From: Paragordius varius
Lineage: Eukaryota; Nematomorpha
Assembly: GCA_964247055.1 (NCBI GenBank)
Contig: OZ176051.1
Location: forward strand, 13,082,001-13,146,000
Length of the DNA: 64,000 nucleotides
Reading direction: 5' to 3'
Position numbers and translations under genes: made by a program. The notes under the pieces were generated by a model that did no database searches, was not told the DNA's origin, and saw only the letters and a list, made by a program, of their open reading frames with translations. Positions 57,201-64,000 of the stretch are shown piece after piece; the stretch's first letter is position 1, and each line of letters starts with the position of its first letter.

Positions 57201-60200
57201 ATAGCGCATTGTTATAATTATGATCTGGTTCACCTTTGGAATACACATTCCATAAATAATCACAAAAGGTTTGATAACTCATAAAAATTAGCGAGCAAAT
57301 AATGAAATCTTCGAAAAACGTATCATTTCTGTAGGCGGTTAAAGACATTCTTCGTGTACCATCTATTGTAGGGTTACTATATAAAGGATATTTTTTTGTA
57401 GTTTTATTTTGTATTTTATATCTTTCTGGGCAATCGAATTGAGTGCTATTATTTTTTCCAGCACCTAATGTCTGATTATTTTTTATTGAAATGCGTCGTT
57501 TATTCCCCGATTCATGATCCCCAGCGTTTATAGAGTATTGTTTAAATAAATTTCTCGGAGACTTGGAATAATTTACAGACAGACTACTTCGATTAGGTGT
57601 TTTTGCTTTTTTTGAAAAAGTTTTTTCCATATTGCTCTGAAAATTTGTCAATTTAGTTTGGAACAAATAATCAAACATCTTTGTTGAGGTTCCTGCAATC
57701 ACTAGATATCTAAACAACATAAAATATAACATTATATGTATTTTAAGTTATAACCATATATTAGCTTCATGGGTTTTTATCTTAATAATTAGGCAACTAC
57801 AAATTACTTACTTGTAAGAATATTTTGTTCTGCTTGCAACATAAGCCTTTTCTTCTAAAAGGTTTGATTTTTTATTTGCTGTTAAAGTTCTGGATGATGT
57901 GTTGTATCCCTTTGTTGTGGGATAATCATATAAATAATTATTAGGATCCCCTAATATGGGCTGGTTTGTTTTAAAATCTGATCTTCGTTGTCCCAATGAT
58001 AGGGTACTCAACGCTAAATTTTTTATATTTTGTTTAATCATTGAATTTCTAGGTTTTACATCGATATTATCTAAAAGCGCATTCGGATGGGCGAGATGAC
58101 AAGTCAATGATGAATGTGATGTGCTATTAGTGTCATAAGAATTAAGGTGGGTTCCATTTATTTTCAGTGAATTTCGGTGCGAATCTGACAAACTACTGTG
58201 TCTCCTGTTGGGAGAATCTTTCTCATTTCCGAAATAGGGGTCTAAAAGAGAAGGACTCGCTATTGTTTTTTTTGGTAATACCTTAGGCCTAAGGCTGCTA
58301 CTCTTATCACTTAAATCGACATTTTTGGATGGATTATTTAATATTTCGTCTTCAAATGTTTTTTTAGCGGTTTTGAAAGAGGAATATGGTTTTTGTATAA
58401 TATTACTACTATTTTGTGCAGTGTCCAATTTCCTAATTATTGTTGGTTGTTTATAATGGAGGTAATCAACATTTGTATCCTCCCCACGCGTCATAGTATT
58501 ATAGCATCCTAAATTAATCGACTTTATACGCTTAAAAAAAGTTTTTATTGTGGATGGGGCAGCATCCTGAACCTTTATATTGTTTTGTGATTCCATAGAT
58601 TTTTTCAAGTTTTCATTATCAAGAAACCAGTAACAGAAATAATCCGGTTTCTTCGACATGATTGTCGATAAGCTTTTAGTTGCCTGCGCAAAATAATCAT
58701 ATTCGGGTCGTATGGATGGACTTACCGCTCCGTTCATCACATTATAACCATTATTATCAAGTGTGAGAGGCATTGTTTCTTCTACCTTAACCTTTTCTAA
58801 AATAAGAACATCGATATCGTGTTCTTTAAGCCTTACCGTATTAGCTTCAATATCTTTCAATATAATATCATAATCATCTTTGTTAACGCGCAAAAGCACG
58901 CATTCCCCTTCATCAGATATAACTATAGAAGCCGTTCTTGGTGCATCATTGATCAAAGCTAATTTTCCAAAATCTTCGCCTTCCTTAAGTGAACACACTA
59001 CACCCTATGAAATAGAAATATGGGTAAGTTTTCTTTCAAATCAATAATATTGAATATATAATTGGTATAATCTAACGACAAACATAGCTAATTTCCAGAA
59101 ACCAAAACCCATACGATTGGATAAAATTATTTAATTTTTAGAAAATATAGTAAAACAGCCTACTGCTTGAGGGCTATCGATTTAAATAAAATATTTATTA
59201 TTAGACTAACACAAATAATTACAAATGTTTATAAATACAAATAAGTGATATAAAAGAATGAAACATAAATTCTTGAACCAAAAATAATCGTTTTAGACAA
59301 ATTTCATGTAATGCGGCTCCACTTCTCAAAATTACTTTGAGAACCGATAAGTAAGAAAATTTATATTATTTTTCCGGTCAAGAAACTTTTTTTTATTTAA
59401 TTAAATAGTTGCCACTTTTTCCTTTTTTTCAAAGGTAAGAACTTAATTTATATTAGCTATTGTGAAAGCTTTAACAGTTTCCTGCCCAGGTCGATAGTGA
59501 TTAAGAAAAAAACGTTGAGTTTCGGTTTCTAATTCATCCACTGGCAAGCAGTACGAAAATCCGACCCCCTACCTATTATACTAATACGCCTTAATGTTTT
59601 TTATGCATATGATAATTATCGTAAATAATATTTTATGATTTTTGTATTTTCGGAAAGATTTTAAACGAATAGCCATGAAAATAAAAATTGGTAAAATTTC
59701 AAATAAGTGACGATGGCAATCATTCAGGAAATTTACTTTATTAAGTGTTTGAGTCGCATTATGGCATAATGTCACATTTAGTAATTTTGCAACTTTTCAC
59801 AATTTCAAAAAAATTAAGGACTACAGTTATATGCTTGCATATAATGCATTAAACAAATGATCGTTATTTGGAATTTGTAGAAAAATTTATTATTATAATT
59901 TGAATAATAGGATCATAAAAATAAATGTTAGATGCAACATATAACTCATAAAGTTTTTATGTAGAATTTTGACAAAGATTAATATCGGGTCAAAATTATA
60001 GAGTTCTGTGTATAATCTAATACCTTTTATATAAAGATTCGATATCTGGTCCACATTTTCAGGTTTTAATTCTTTTATGTTTAAATTAAAAAAGTAAATG
60101 TTGAAGTATATAGAAGAAATGGATAATATCTTTGGATTAAAAAATTTGGTTATTTTACTTTGTTATCTATAACAACATCTACATTGCCTTTCATGATGAC

Positions 60201-61618
60201 ATACCAAGAGGTCCCTTCATCTCCTTGATGAAATATATAGTATCCTTTGCAATCAATATACCTTTCCATGTATATCACAGAAGAAAGTTGACGCTTAACC
60301 GTTAAAGGAAATCCAGAAAGGGCAGAGAGATCAGCAATCTCTTGGTAAACTAATTCCAATTCATCCATACTACGTTCATTTGGGCTACAATATAATAAAT
60401 ATACAGAATTTGGATAGTTTTCCCCAAAAACTAAAGAATATTTACGTTTTGGTTAAGATGATTCGCATTAAGGCATCAATACCTAAATGAGCCAATATGT
60501 TAAGTGCAATCTCCAAATTAGCTTCGTTTATAAAATCATTGTTTAACATGTCACGATATTCTGTTACCTTAGTTGGGAAATTATCTATATTCATCACAGA
60601 ATCTTTAATATTATTATTGTTATTGACCATGTCTAAGCTGATACCATCTGAAGACGCTCCCGTTAACATTAGTAGTGAATGTGGGCTATATTTTTCTCCG
60701 TTTGCATCTTGTATATTTTTTTCGCTACATCTAAGAGGAATGGTCAAACTGAGTTTATGATGTTTTTTCAAATTAACTTTGATGCTATTCCGTTTTTCCC
60801 GAATACTTGCCCAATAAGATCTTGGTCGAGTTGGAGTATTAACGGATGAATTTTTCGATCCAGGATGACGATTACTACTTGTAATGAATTCATCAATAGA
60901 TGTAGTGTCAACATCATTTTTATCATTATTTTTTTGGGCATTTAGATCTTTTATATAATCATGAGATTCTCGACTAGATGGTGTATTAACCATGTTTGTG
61001 GGTGAAATAGGGACATCAGTGACTAGATTTGGACTGGACAGAGCATCTAAGTCAATTTTCTTTTCATGAAATGCATAAAATACGTCTTGGTTTTCAACAA
61101 ATTGATACTTAAAATGTGAGCTGTGGACCTCTAACGGATCAACTATAACAAAATATGAAAAAATTATGTTTATAGATTATATTTTGATATGAATTAATTT
61201 AACGATGTATGCTAATTTGAAACCAAATAATGTACTAACAATAATTTTGATACAAAAAAAACAAACATATTTTATATCGGGTAATGCGTTTAGGTTAGTC
61301 CTAAAATGCTATATAAATTACTATGCCATGGTATAAATTTGCGGTTAAAGTTAATAACAAGAGATCTAGCCATTGTGTATATATTGATAAAAATGATAAA
61401 ATACCAAGAAACAAATAGCCTTGTTCCAAAAGGACTTGAAGGATTCCGGAAGCCTCTAATCTAGAATCGATTACACATTTTTGGCCCAGTATCCAATCAA
61501 TTAGGGCAATGGAATTGTATGCCTTCATATTGCTTTCTTTCATAACTAAACGCTGGACATCATTTTTAAGTAAACTGCGATAAAGAATAAAGGATGCCCA
61601 GCTTATTTTGTAAAGGGC
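42030..61618 (-). CDS. EPAC-like cAMP-activated Rap guanine nucleotide exchange factor (multi-exon)
   Basis: Twelve exons, all phase compatible: 61405-61618, 60446-61142, 60159-60384, 57812-59004, 56727-57709, 54921-55049, 52965-53227, 52482-52601, 46710-46894, 46476-46566, 45343-45481 and 42030-42217 (TAA). Domain order is DEP, cyclic-nucleotide-binding, REM, RA-like, CDC25, as in EPAC1/EPAC2 (RAPGEF3/4). These bind cAMP, move to membranes through DEP and activate Rap GTPases. About 1,470 residues are encoded, well above the roughly 880-1,010 of vertebrate EPACs, because of Asn/Ser-rich insertions. A second, N-terminal cNMP domain (EPAC2 type) and the start codon were not found and may lie upstream. 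A retroelement sits in the intron between 46894 and 52482. Confidence 0.88.
42692..43368 (+). mobile_element. hAT-family fragment with BED zinc finger
   Basis: Ends CAGTGAGTTGGGATGTCCA and TGGACATCCCTG. Inside, on the + strand near 42950-43070, [20 protein letters not shown] followed by [14 protein letters not shown] has the C, H and H spacing of a BED finger at the N-terminus of hAT transposases. Stops surround it and no catalytic part is present, so it is a decayed or non-autonomous copy. Confidence 0.6.
43777..44866. mobile_element. Long foldback element, copy 2 (GACTGGGAAA family)
   Basis: Tips ACCATTTCCCAAGTCAATC and GATTGACTGGGAAATGGT. Inverted arms (43800-44000 and 44600-44810) are related to those of the element at 21826-22876, including the AACGGTTTTATT motif. 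A hAT-type MITE (44074-44367) is inserted near its centre. Confidence 0.62.
44074..44367. mobile_element. hAT-type MITE (294 bp)
   Basis: Ends CAGGGGTGGCCAACACGCGG and TATTGGACACCCGTG, with GCGGCC-rich subterminal blocks on both sides. Non-coding. It is nested inside the foldback element at 43777-44866. Confidence 0.68.
45343..45481 (-). CDS. EPAC-like gene: CDC25 domain, fourth exon
   Basis: [39 protein letters not shown] and MPLVLK match the EPAC segment ending LTDPSxNHKAYRxxFxxMKPPxIPFMPLLLKD. Phase 0 in, phase 1 out; the shared Asp is completed on the last exon. Confidence 0.88.
46476..46566 (-). CDS. EPAC-like gene: CDC25 domain, third exon
   Basis: [18 protein letters not shown] and ISRLHETWE match the EPAC segment KxxRNLNSFFAIVMGLNxxxxSRLxxTWE, including the catalytic helical hairpin region. 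Phase 2 in, phase 0 out. Confidence 0.88.
46710..46894 (-). CDS. EPAC-like gene: CDC25 domain, second exon
   Basis: [20 protein letters not shown] and [12 protein letters not shown] match the RasGEF core (TANLxxFxxRFNxxQxWVxTE, [12 protein letters not shown]). Phase 0 in, phase 2 out (donor GTAAGT). Confidence 0.88.
47211..47354. mobile_element. Short foldback/MITE with GCAACATTTTTTC repeats
   Basis: Tips ATACCATTTTTTCAGTAGAAAG and CTTTCGACTGGAAAATGGTAT form an inverted repeat of about 25 bp. Internal copies of AACGCAACATTTTTTCAACC run in from the left and inverted ones from the right. The ATACCATT tip resembles those of the other foldback elements. Confidence 0.62.
47526..47861 (+). repeat. 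5' LTR of the Ty3/Gypsy element
   Basis: Starts TGTTATGTTTAATAAC and ends CGCTTATCA. It has an internal near-repeat of the TGTGAATGCTTTCA...CTAAATA block (about 47680 and 47740). Compare with the 3' LTR at 51985-52320. Confidence 0.85.
50730..50915 (-). repeat. Inverted partial copy of the element's own 3' end
   Basis: This stretch inside the pol region is the reverse complement of the sequence at about 51870-52045, that is the last internal part of the element plus the beginning of its LTR. It shows that a fragment of the same family was inserted here in opposite orientation. Confidence 0.65.
51985..52320 (+). repeat. 3' LTR of the Ty3/Gypsy element
   Basis: Starts TGTTATGTTTAATAAC and ends GCTTATTACA, directly followed by the target duplication GTTAT. 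A purine-rich GGAGATA lies just upstream. Confidence 0.85.
52482..52601 (-). CDS. EPAC-like gene: start of CDC25/RasGEF domain
   Basis: 120 nt, phase 0-0. [20 protein letters not shown] is the first CDC25 helix (compare [20 protein letters not shown] in RapGEFs). It lies just beyond the 3' end of the retroelement. Joining to 46894 gives NIIP-AEFFGN with ungapped spacing to EPAC2 up to TANL, so no further exon is needed. Confidence 0.78.
52698..52891. mobile_element. hAT-type MITE remnant
   Basis: The left part contains TTTGCGGCCCGCGAAAA; the right part contains GCCCGCGAGGCCATTTGTGC and TGGGCACTCCT. Same subterminal style as the elements at 44074 and 43617; the tips are degraded. It lies between two EPAC-like exons. 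Confidence 0.55.
52965..53227 (-). CDS. EPAC-like gene: RA-like (ubiquitin-fold) domain exon
   Basis: [33 protein letters not shown] and [15 protein letters not shown] correspond to the EPAC Ras-association-like domain. It ends with [12 protein letters not shown] in phase 0. In EPAC2 this domain binds Ras-GTP and targets the plasma membrane. Confidence 0.78.
53228..54920 (-). other. EPAC-like intron with dispersed repeat
   Basis: The intron holds the inverted-repeat element at 53571-54150. A GT/AG-bounded stretch at 54438-54501 ([14 protein letters not shown]) is open but cannot be joined in phase. Otherwise AT-rich. Confidence 0.6.
53571..54150. repeat. Dispersed inverted-repeat element, copy 1
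   Basis: The left part has TTCGATTCAAATTGGGGTAG and GATACCCCAG; the right part (54105-54145) has TAGATACCCCGATATGAATC followed by GAAGTGTTAA. A second copy of the left part is at 63630-64000. Non-coding. Confidence 0.55.
54921..55049 (-). CDS. EPAC-like gene: short REM-to-RA exon (phase 1-1)
   Basis: 129 nt encoding [20 protein letters not shown] and [20 protein letters not shown]. Acceptor TTTTTAG; donor GTTAGT. Joining gives NHS-V...[12 protein letters not shown] in frame, and the spacing fits the EPAC segment before FCHVYI. The exon is symmetric, so skipping it keeps the frame. If the donor were unused, a TAG follows at once. Confidence 0.62.
55085..55558. mobile_element. Foldback/MITE-like element, GGTCCTTGAACAC family, copy 2
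   Basis: The left end has CTTCAAGAGTGTCCTTGAAC and two to three CTTCAAGTTGGTCCTT units. The right end has the inverted array (GGACCAACTTCAAGTGTTCA) and the tip AATGGTAT. Same family as 16947-17497. Confidence 0.6.
55983..56204 (+). other. Unassigned plus-strand open stretch
   Basis: After TTTAAATTTAG, 73 codons are open to a TGA, ending with [20 protein letters not shown]. The complementary strand also reads [20 protein letters not shown] but stops before a donor. Neither reading can be linked to neighbouring exons, so this is only a note. Confidence 0.2.
56727..57709 (-). CDS. EPAC-like gene: REM (Ras exchanger motif) exon
   Basis: [18 protein letters not shown] corresponds to [43 protein letters not shown] and [13 protein letters not shown] are later REM helices. 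They are separated by two low-complexity insertions (about 100 and 60 residues). The exon ends LKYCPNHS in phase 1. REM stabilises the CDC25 catalytic domain. Confidence 0.8.
57812..59004 (-). CDS. EPAC-like gene: phosphate-binding cassette and long insertion
   Basis: It starts [17 protein letters not shown], and the cassette continues [10 protein letters not shown] with the phosphate-binding Arg. The residue after FG is Lys, as in EPAC2 (Gln in EPAC1), rather than the Glu typical of PKA, so an EPAC-type ligand pocket is likely. [19 protein letters not shown] is the hinge helix that swings on cAMP binding. About 320 residues of Ser/Asn-rich, probably disordered sequence follow that known EPACs lack. 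The exon ends in phase 2 before YLVIAGTS. Confidence 0.85.
59005..60158 (-). other. Intron within the cAMP-binding domain
   Basis: Phase 0 intron, AT-rich. I see no repeat family or ORF worth reporting in it. Confidence 0.7.
60159..60384 (-). CDS. EPAC-like gene: first half of cAMP-binding domain
   Basis: [16 protein letters not shown] is the linker helix. [31 protein letters not shown] and NVDVVIDNK match the beta-roll of EPAC CNB domains almost residue by residue. Phase 2 in, phase 0 out; the partner exon starts at 59004. Confidence 0.88.
60446..61142 (-). CDS. EPAC-like gene: DEP end plus long Asn/Ser-rich linker
   Basis: The first 35 residues complete the DEP domain. About 170 residues of polar, Asn-rich sequence follow ([18 protein letters not shown]), absent from vertebrate EPACs. 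The exon ends with [20 protein letters not shown], matching the segment just before the EPAC cAMP domain. [18 protein letters not shown] is a basic stretch. Phase 1 in, phase 2 out. Confidence 0.78.
61405..61618 (-). CDS. EPAC-like gene: DEP-domain exon
   Basis: [20 protein letters not shown] and [18 protein letters not shown] align with the EPAC2 DEP stretch TELVDWLM...SRTQAVGMWQVLLEEGVL. The domain ends on the next exon ([25 protein letters not shown]). The 5' boundary is uncertain: acceptor CAG at 61619-61621 is chosen, and an alternative is at about 61646. The exon ends in phase 1. DEP domains anchor EPAC at membranes through phosphatidic acid. Confidence 0.78.
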
Positions 61619-63265
61619 CTGTTTTTCATGCATTGTATTAAAGCACTCAATCAATAGTTTTTGTGGTTAATATCAATGTTTCAAAATCATTATTGATATC
61701 ATGGAGATTTACTTGATTCAAATGACAAAGTTCTAAATTGGAATGGGATTAAATTTCACTGGTCTTTTTAAGCGGTGCAAGGATATATAAGCGTAACAAT
61801 GAGGATTATTAAATATTTATGAAACAAATTTGTGCAATCTGTAATTAGTTTATGTTGGTATGTTACTTCCTAATGTTCAGACCATGCACTGTAATTACCA
61901 TTCCTAAAATTATATTCACTATGAAATATGGATTCATTTCGCAATTTATACGCGAGAGAAGACTGAATGACAGCAGAATTTATCTTATTTTGCGTGATGC
62001 TTTCATAGGAATATTAATGAAGAGCTTAAGCGAAAAAAAAAATTTTACATACAAATAGTACGCATATAATTTTATCATATCTATCACATCTATATAAAAA
62101 TGTGGTGTCCAAAATTAAAAATTAAACCATATACATGTATATATATAAATGCTAAAAAATGGGATATCAGCACACTTACGATCTAAAATAAGCATTGAGT
62201 CCAATGATTTATTCTGTAAAATAAAAAAAATGAACAAAGTACTTATATAGATATGTTTTTTCCAGTGCTCTATTTACTTATTTATAAATATTATAATGGT
62301 TGCAAAATCGCATAAATGTATCTATATTATTTTAGCGCATATGTGGTATTAATAATAAAAAAATGTACTTTAATAGTCTATCAATAATAAATCTTATTCT
62401 ATGTTATAGTATCTATTTTTAAGGATATTTCACTTTTTAACCTTATCATTTTTGGTTGTATTATTGTGTTATTGCGTTTTGTCATTAATAAACACACCTG
62501 GAAAATGGGAAGGTTTATTCATTAGATGCCTGACACTATTATAAGGGTGTATAGCTTTATTGATTTTTAGGGTTTAGTTTTATTGGGAAAATCAGGTACG
62601 CTCTGTTTAAAATAATACTCTAGTGTTTTTTTGCCATAATTAAATGCATCAATTAACTGAACCTTAACTTTTGCACCGTTGAGGATTATTGAATTCAACA
62701 AAAACAACAACAATAAAAAAATGGTAAAAAAATATGAAATAATATATATAAATTTGATACAAATAAAATCCAAATAATGTTAGTTATATCTAAGGAAAAA
62801 GGAGTAAAATCGATATTGCATTGATACTTTTACTGTTTCATACACCAATTATGTAGCATCTATTATTATGAAGCTCTTACTATCAATAAAATATTTATAA
62901 TATTAATTCTAAGCATAACCTCATAAAGATAACAATTAACATATTATGTTCATCTAAATTAATGATTTGGTTTCTATCTATAATACATTCCTATGTGTCA
63001 TATATATTTCCTTTATCTTACGAAAATTTTTGATCATAGATTTGGTAAGGCGTATTATTTTTAATAAACTTTTAAATATTTATAACCACGTGCTGTCTAT
63101 TAGCAAATTTTGGTATTTTATATGTCCCCTTTGTATTTTTTCTGACAGAAGCTAGTAATACCAACTGTAAATTCAATCTTAATATTAAAATTAATCATTA
63201 AGCATAACAGAGTGTACTAGCGACTCAAAAATAACTAAATTTTATATTATATATATATATATATA
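61619..63265. other. Region upstream of the DEP exon
   Basis: The first exons of the EPAC-like gene should lie here or beyond the window. A 34-nt minus-strand candidate at 62180-62213 (KSLDSMLILD, good GT/AG) ends in phase 1 and does not fit the DEP exon directly. The stretch 61850-62040 is open on both strands without a recognisable product. A minus-strand ORF at 62567-62773 begins with a strongly hydrophobic signal-like segment (IISYFFTIFLLLLFLLNSI) and is 68 residues long; it could be a small membrane protein or chance. Confidence 0.35.
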
Positions 63266-63451
63266 TAGTATGAGTATACATTGCTAGGGTATCAATTATT
63301 GCCAAATAGTAAAAACAACAAAGGGCAGTTTTATTGGATAATAATACTAATAAGTGAAAAAATAACTCAAAGCCAATAATACTGCCCTTTGTTTTATTTA
63401 CTATTTTGCAATAATTAATAACTTTCTAGCAATGTATACTTACTCATACTG
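63266..63451. mobile_element. Palindromic MITE, copy 2
   Basis: Left AGTATGAGTATACATTGCTA, right CTTACTCATACTG, flanked by long TA tracts. Same palindromic family as 19452-19631, including the CAAAGGGCAGTTTTATTGG block and its complement. Confidence 0.68.
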
Positions 63452-63469
63452 TATATATATATACCTATA

Positions 63470-63510
<41 letters not shown>
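63452..63510. repeat. (TA)n microsatellite
   Basis: Long near-perfect TA tract next to the MITE, with a second TA tract at 63249-63266 on the other side. The MITE may have inserted into TA-rich DNA. Confidence 0.8.
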
Positions 63511-63629
63511 TGTTAGATATATGTACTCTCATGGACACTTTGGTTTAGGGTTGAATTAGTATTAAATCATAATAATTAAATATTATGTTACTTGTAATAG
63601 CACAAATTTAGTGCAAGTTTAACACTTGG

Positions 63630-64000
63630 ATACAACACACTCATTTTAGTCCTCCGATTCAAATTGGGGTAGTTAAATACCCCAGGCCTGTTTAAAATTA
63701 AATTCTTTAAAAAATATAGAAGGAATCGATACCATGGCAAAATTTTGCACTCGTCTAACATTAATAAATCGAAATATATAAAAAATTTTATTCAAAAATA
63801 CTTGGTATTACTTATTTTAAGTTAAAACCGAAAGGTAAAAATTTCGTCAACGTGACATGTGTCAAATTGTAAAATTGAAAAATTATAAAAACTAAACCGT
63901 TTTTCTATTTCTATCAATGTTAGATGTAATTTATATAAAAAATTAGCTTTAGTTTTACCCTTAAAATTAAATGAACTCGATATTTTGCAAAAAATTTTAA
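63630..64000. repeat. Dispersed inverted-repeat element, copy 2 (runs off the window)
   Basis: TCCGATTCAAATTGGGGTAG and AATACCCCAGGCCTG, then about 150 bp similar to 53640-53760 (ACCATGGCAAAA, AAAATACTTG). Non-coding so far as seen. Confidence 0.55.

Noticed and set aside
1-64000. tRNA, rRNA or known ncRNA genes
   Set aside because: I looked for tRNA-like cloverleaf motifs and conserved rRNA words by eye and found none that I could support.

Overview
This is eukaryotic, very AT-rich DNA that most likely comes from a small-genome parasitic animal. It carries animal-type genes: an EPAC/RAPGEF4-like cAMP-activated Rap exchange factor and an Ig plus ZP-N surface protein. It also carries hAT transposons, foldback elements and a Ty3-type retroelement, and many of its introns are only 24-29 nt long. 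A myxozoan (parasitic cnidarian) is my first guess, with dicyemid or orthonectid mesozoans as alternatives. The species cannot be fixed from this sequence alone. All gene models below are manual: exons were joined by GT/AG boundaries, conserved phase and protein homology.

Region 1 (1-27037, + strand) is the 3' part of one giant gene for a modular, apparently secreted protein; about 5,290 residues are encoded in the window. It repeats a four-exon, six-cysteine module of about 180 residues that I do not recognise. The first five complete or partial modules are each followed by a 15-nt microexon and one huge exon of 18-bp repeats encoding Thr-Thr-Pro-Ser-Gly-X (about 620 hexapeptides in all), a mucin-like stalk. 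The three units starting at 3127, 6940 and 10141 are almost identical, introns included. The last three modules are more diverged, lack the long stalk and end at a stop at 27035-27037.

Region 2 (27038-41650, + strand) holds a gene with one Ig domain and two successive ZP-N domains (exons from 30442 to 41650; 5' end not found). Its 6.8-kb intron contains a decayed hAT transposon with an exact 8-bp target duplication and two foldback elements.

Region 3 (42030-61618, - strand) is the EPAC-like gene, convergent with region 2. Twelve exons encode DEP, cyclic-nucleotide-binding, REM, Ras-association-like and CDC25/RasGEF domains. One intron carries a 4.8-kb Ty3/Gypsy LTR element (47526-52320) in the opposite orientation. 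Other introns carry hAT-type MITEs and foldback elements, including a three-layer nest at 43617-44975. From 61619 to the end I see mainly repeats and two weak ORFs.

The most unusual content is the giant modular gene with its conserved tiny introns, microexon, phase-1 symmetric modules and recent homogenisation. Second is a family of foldback elements that share similar tips but carry different subterminal minisatellites.
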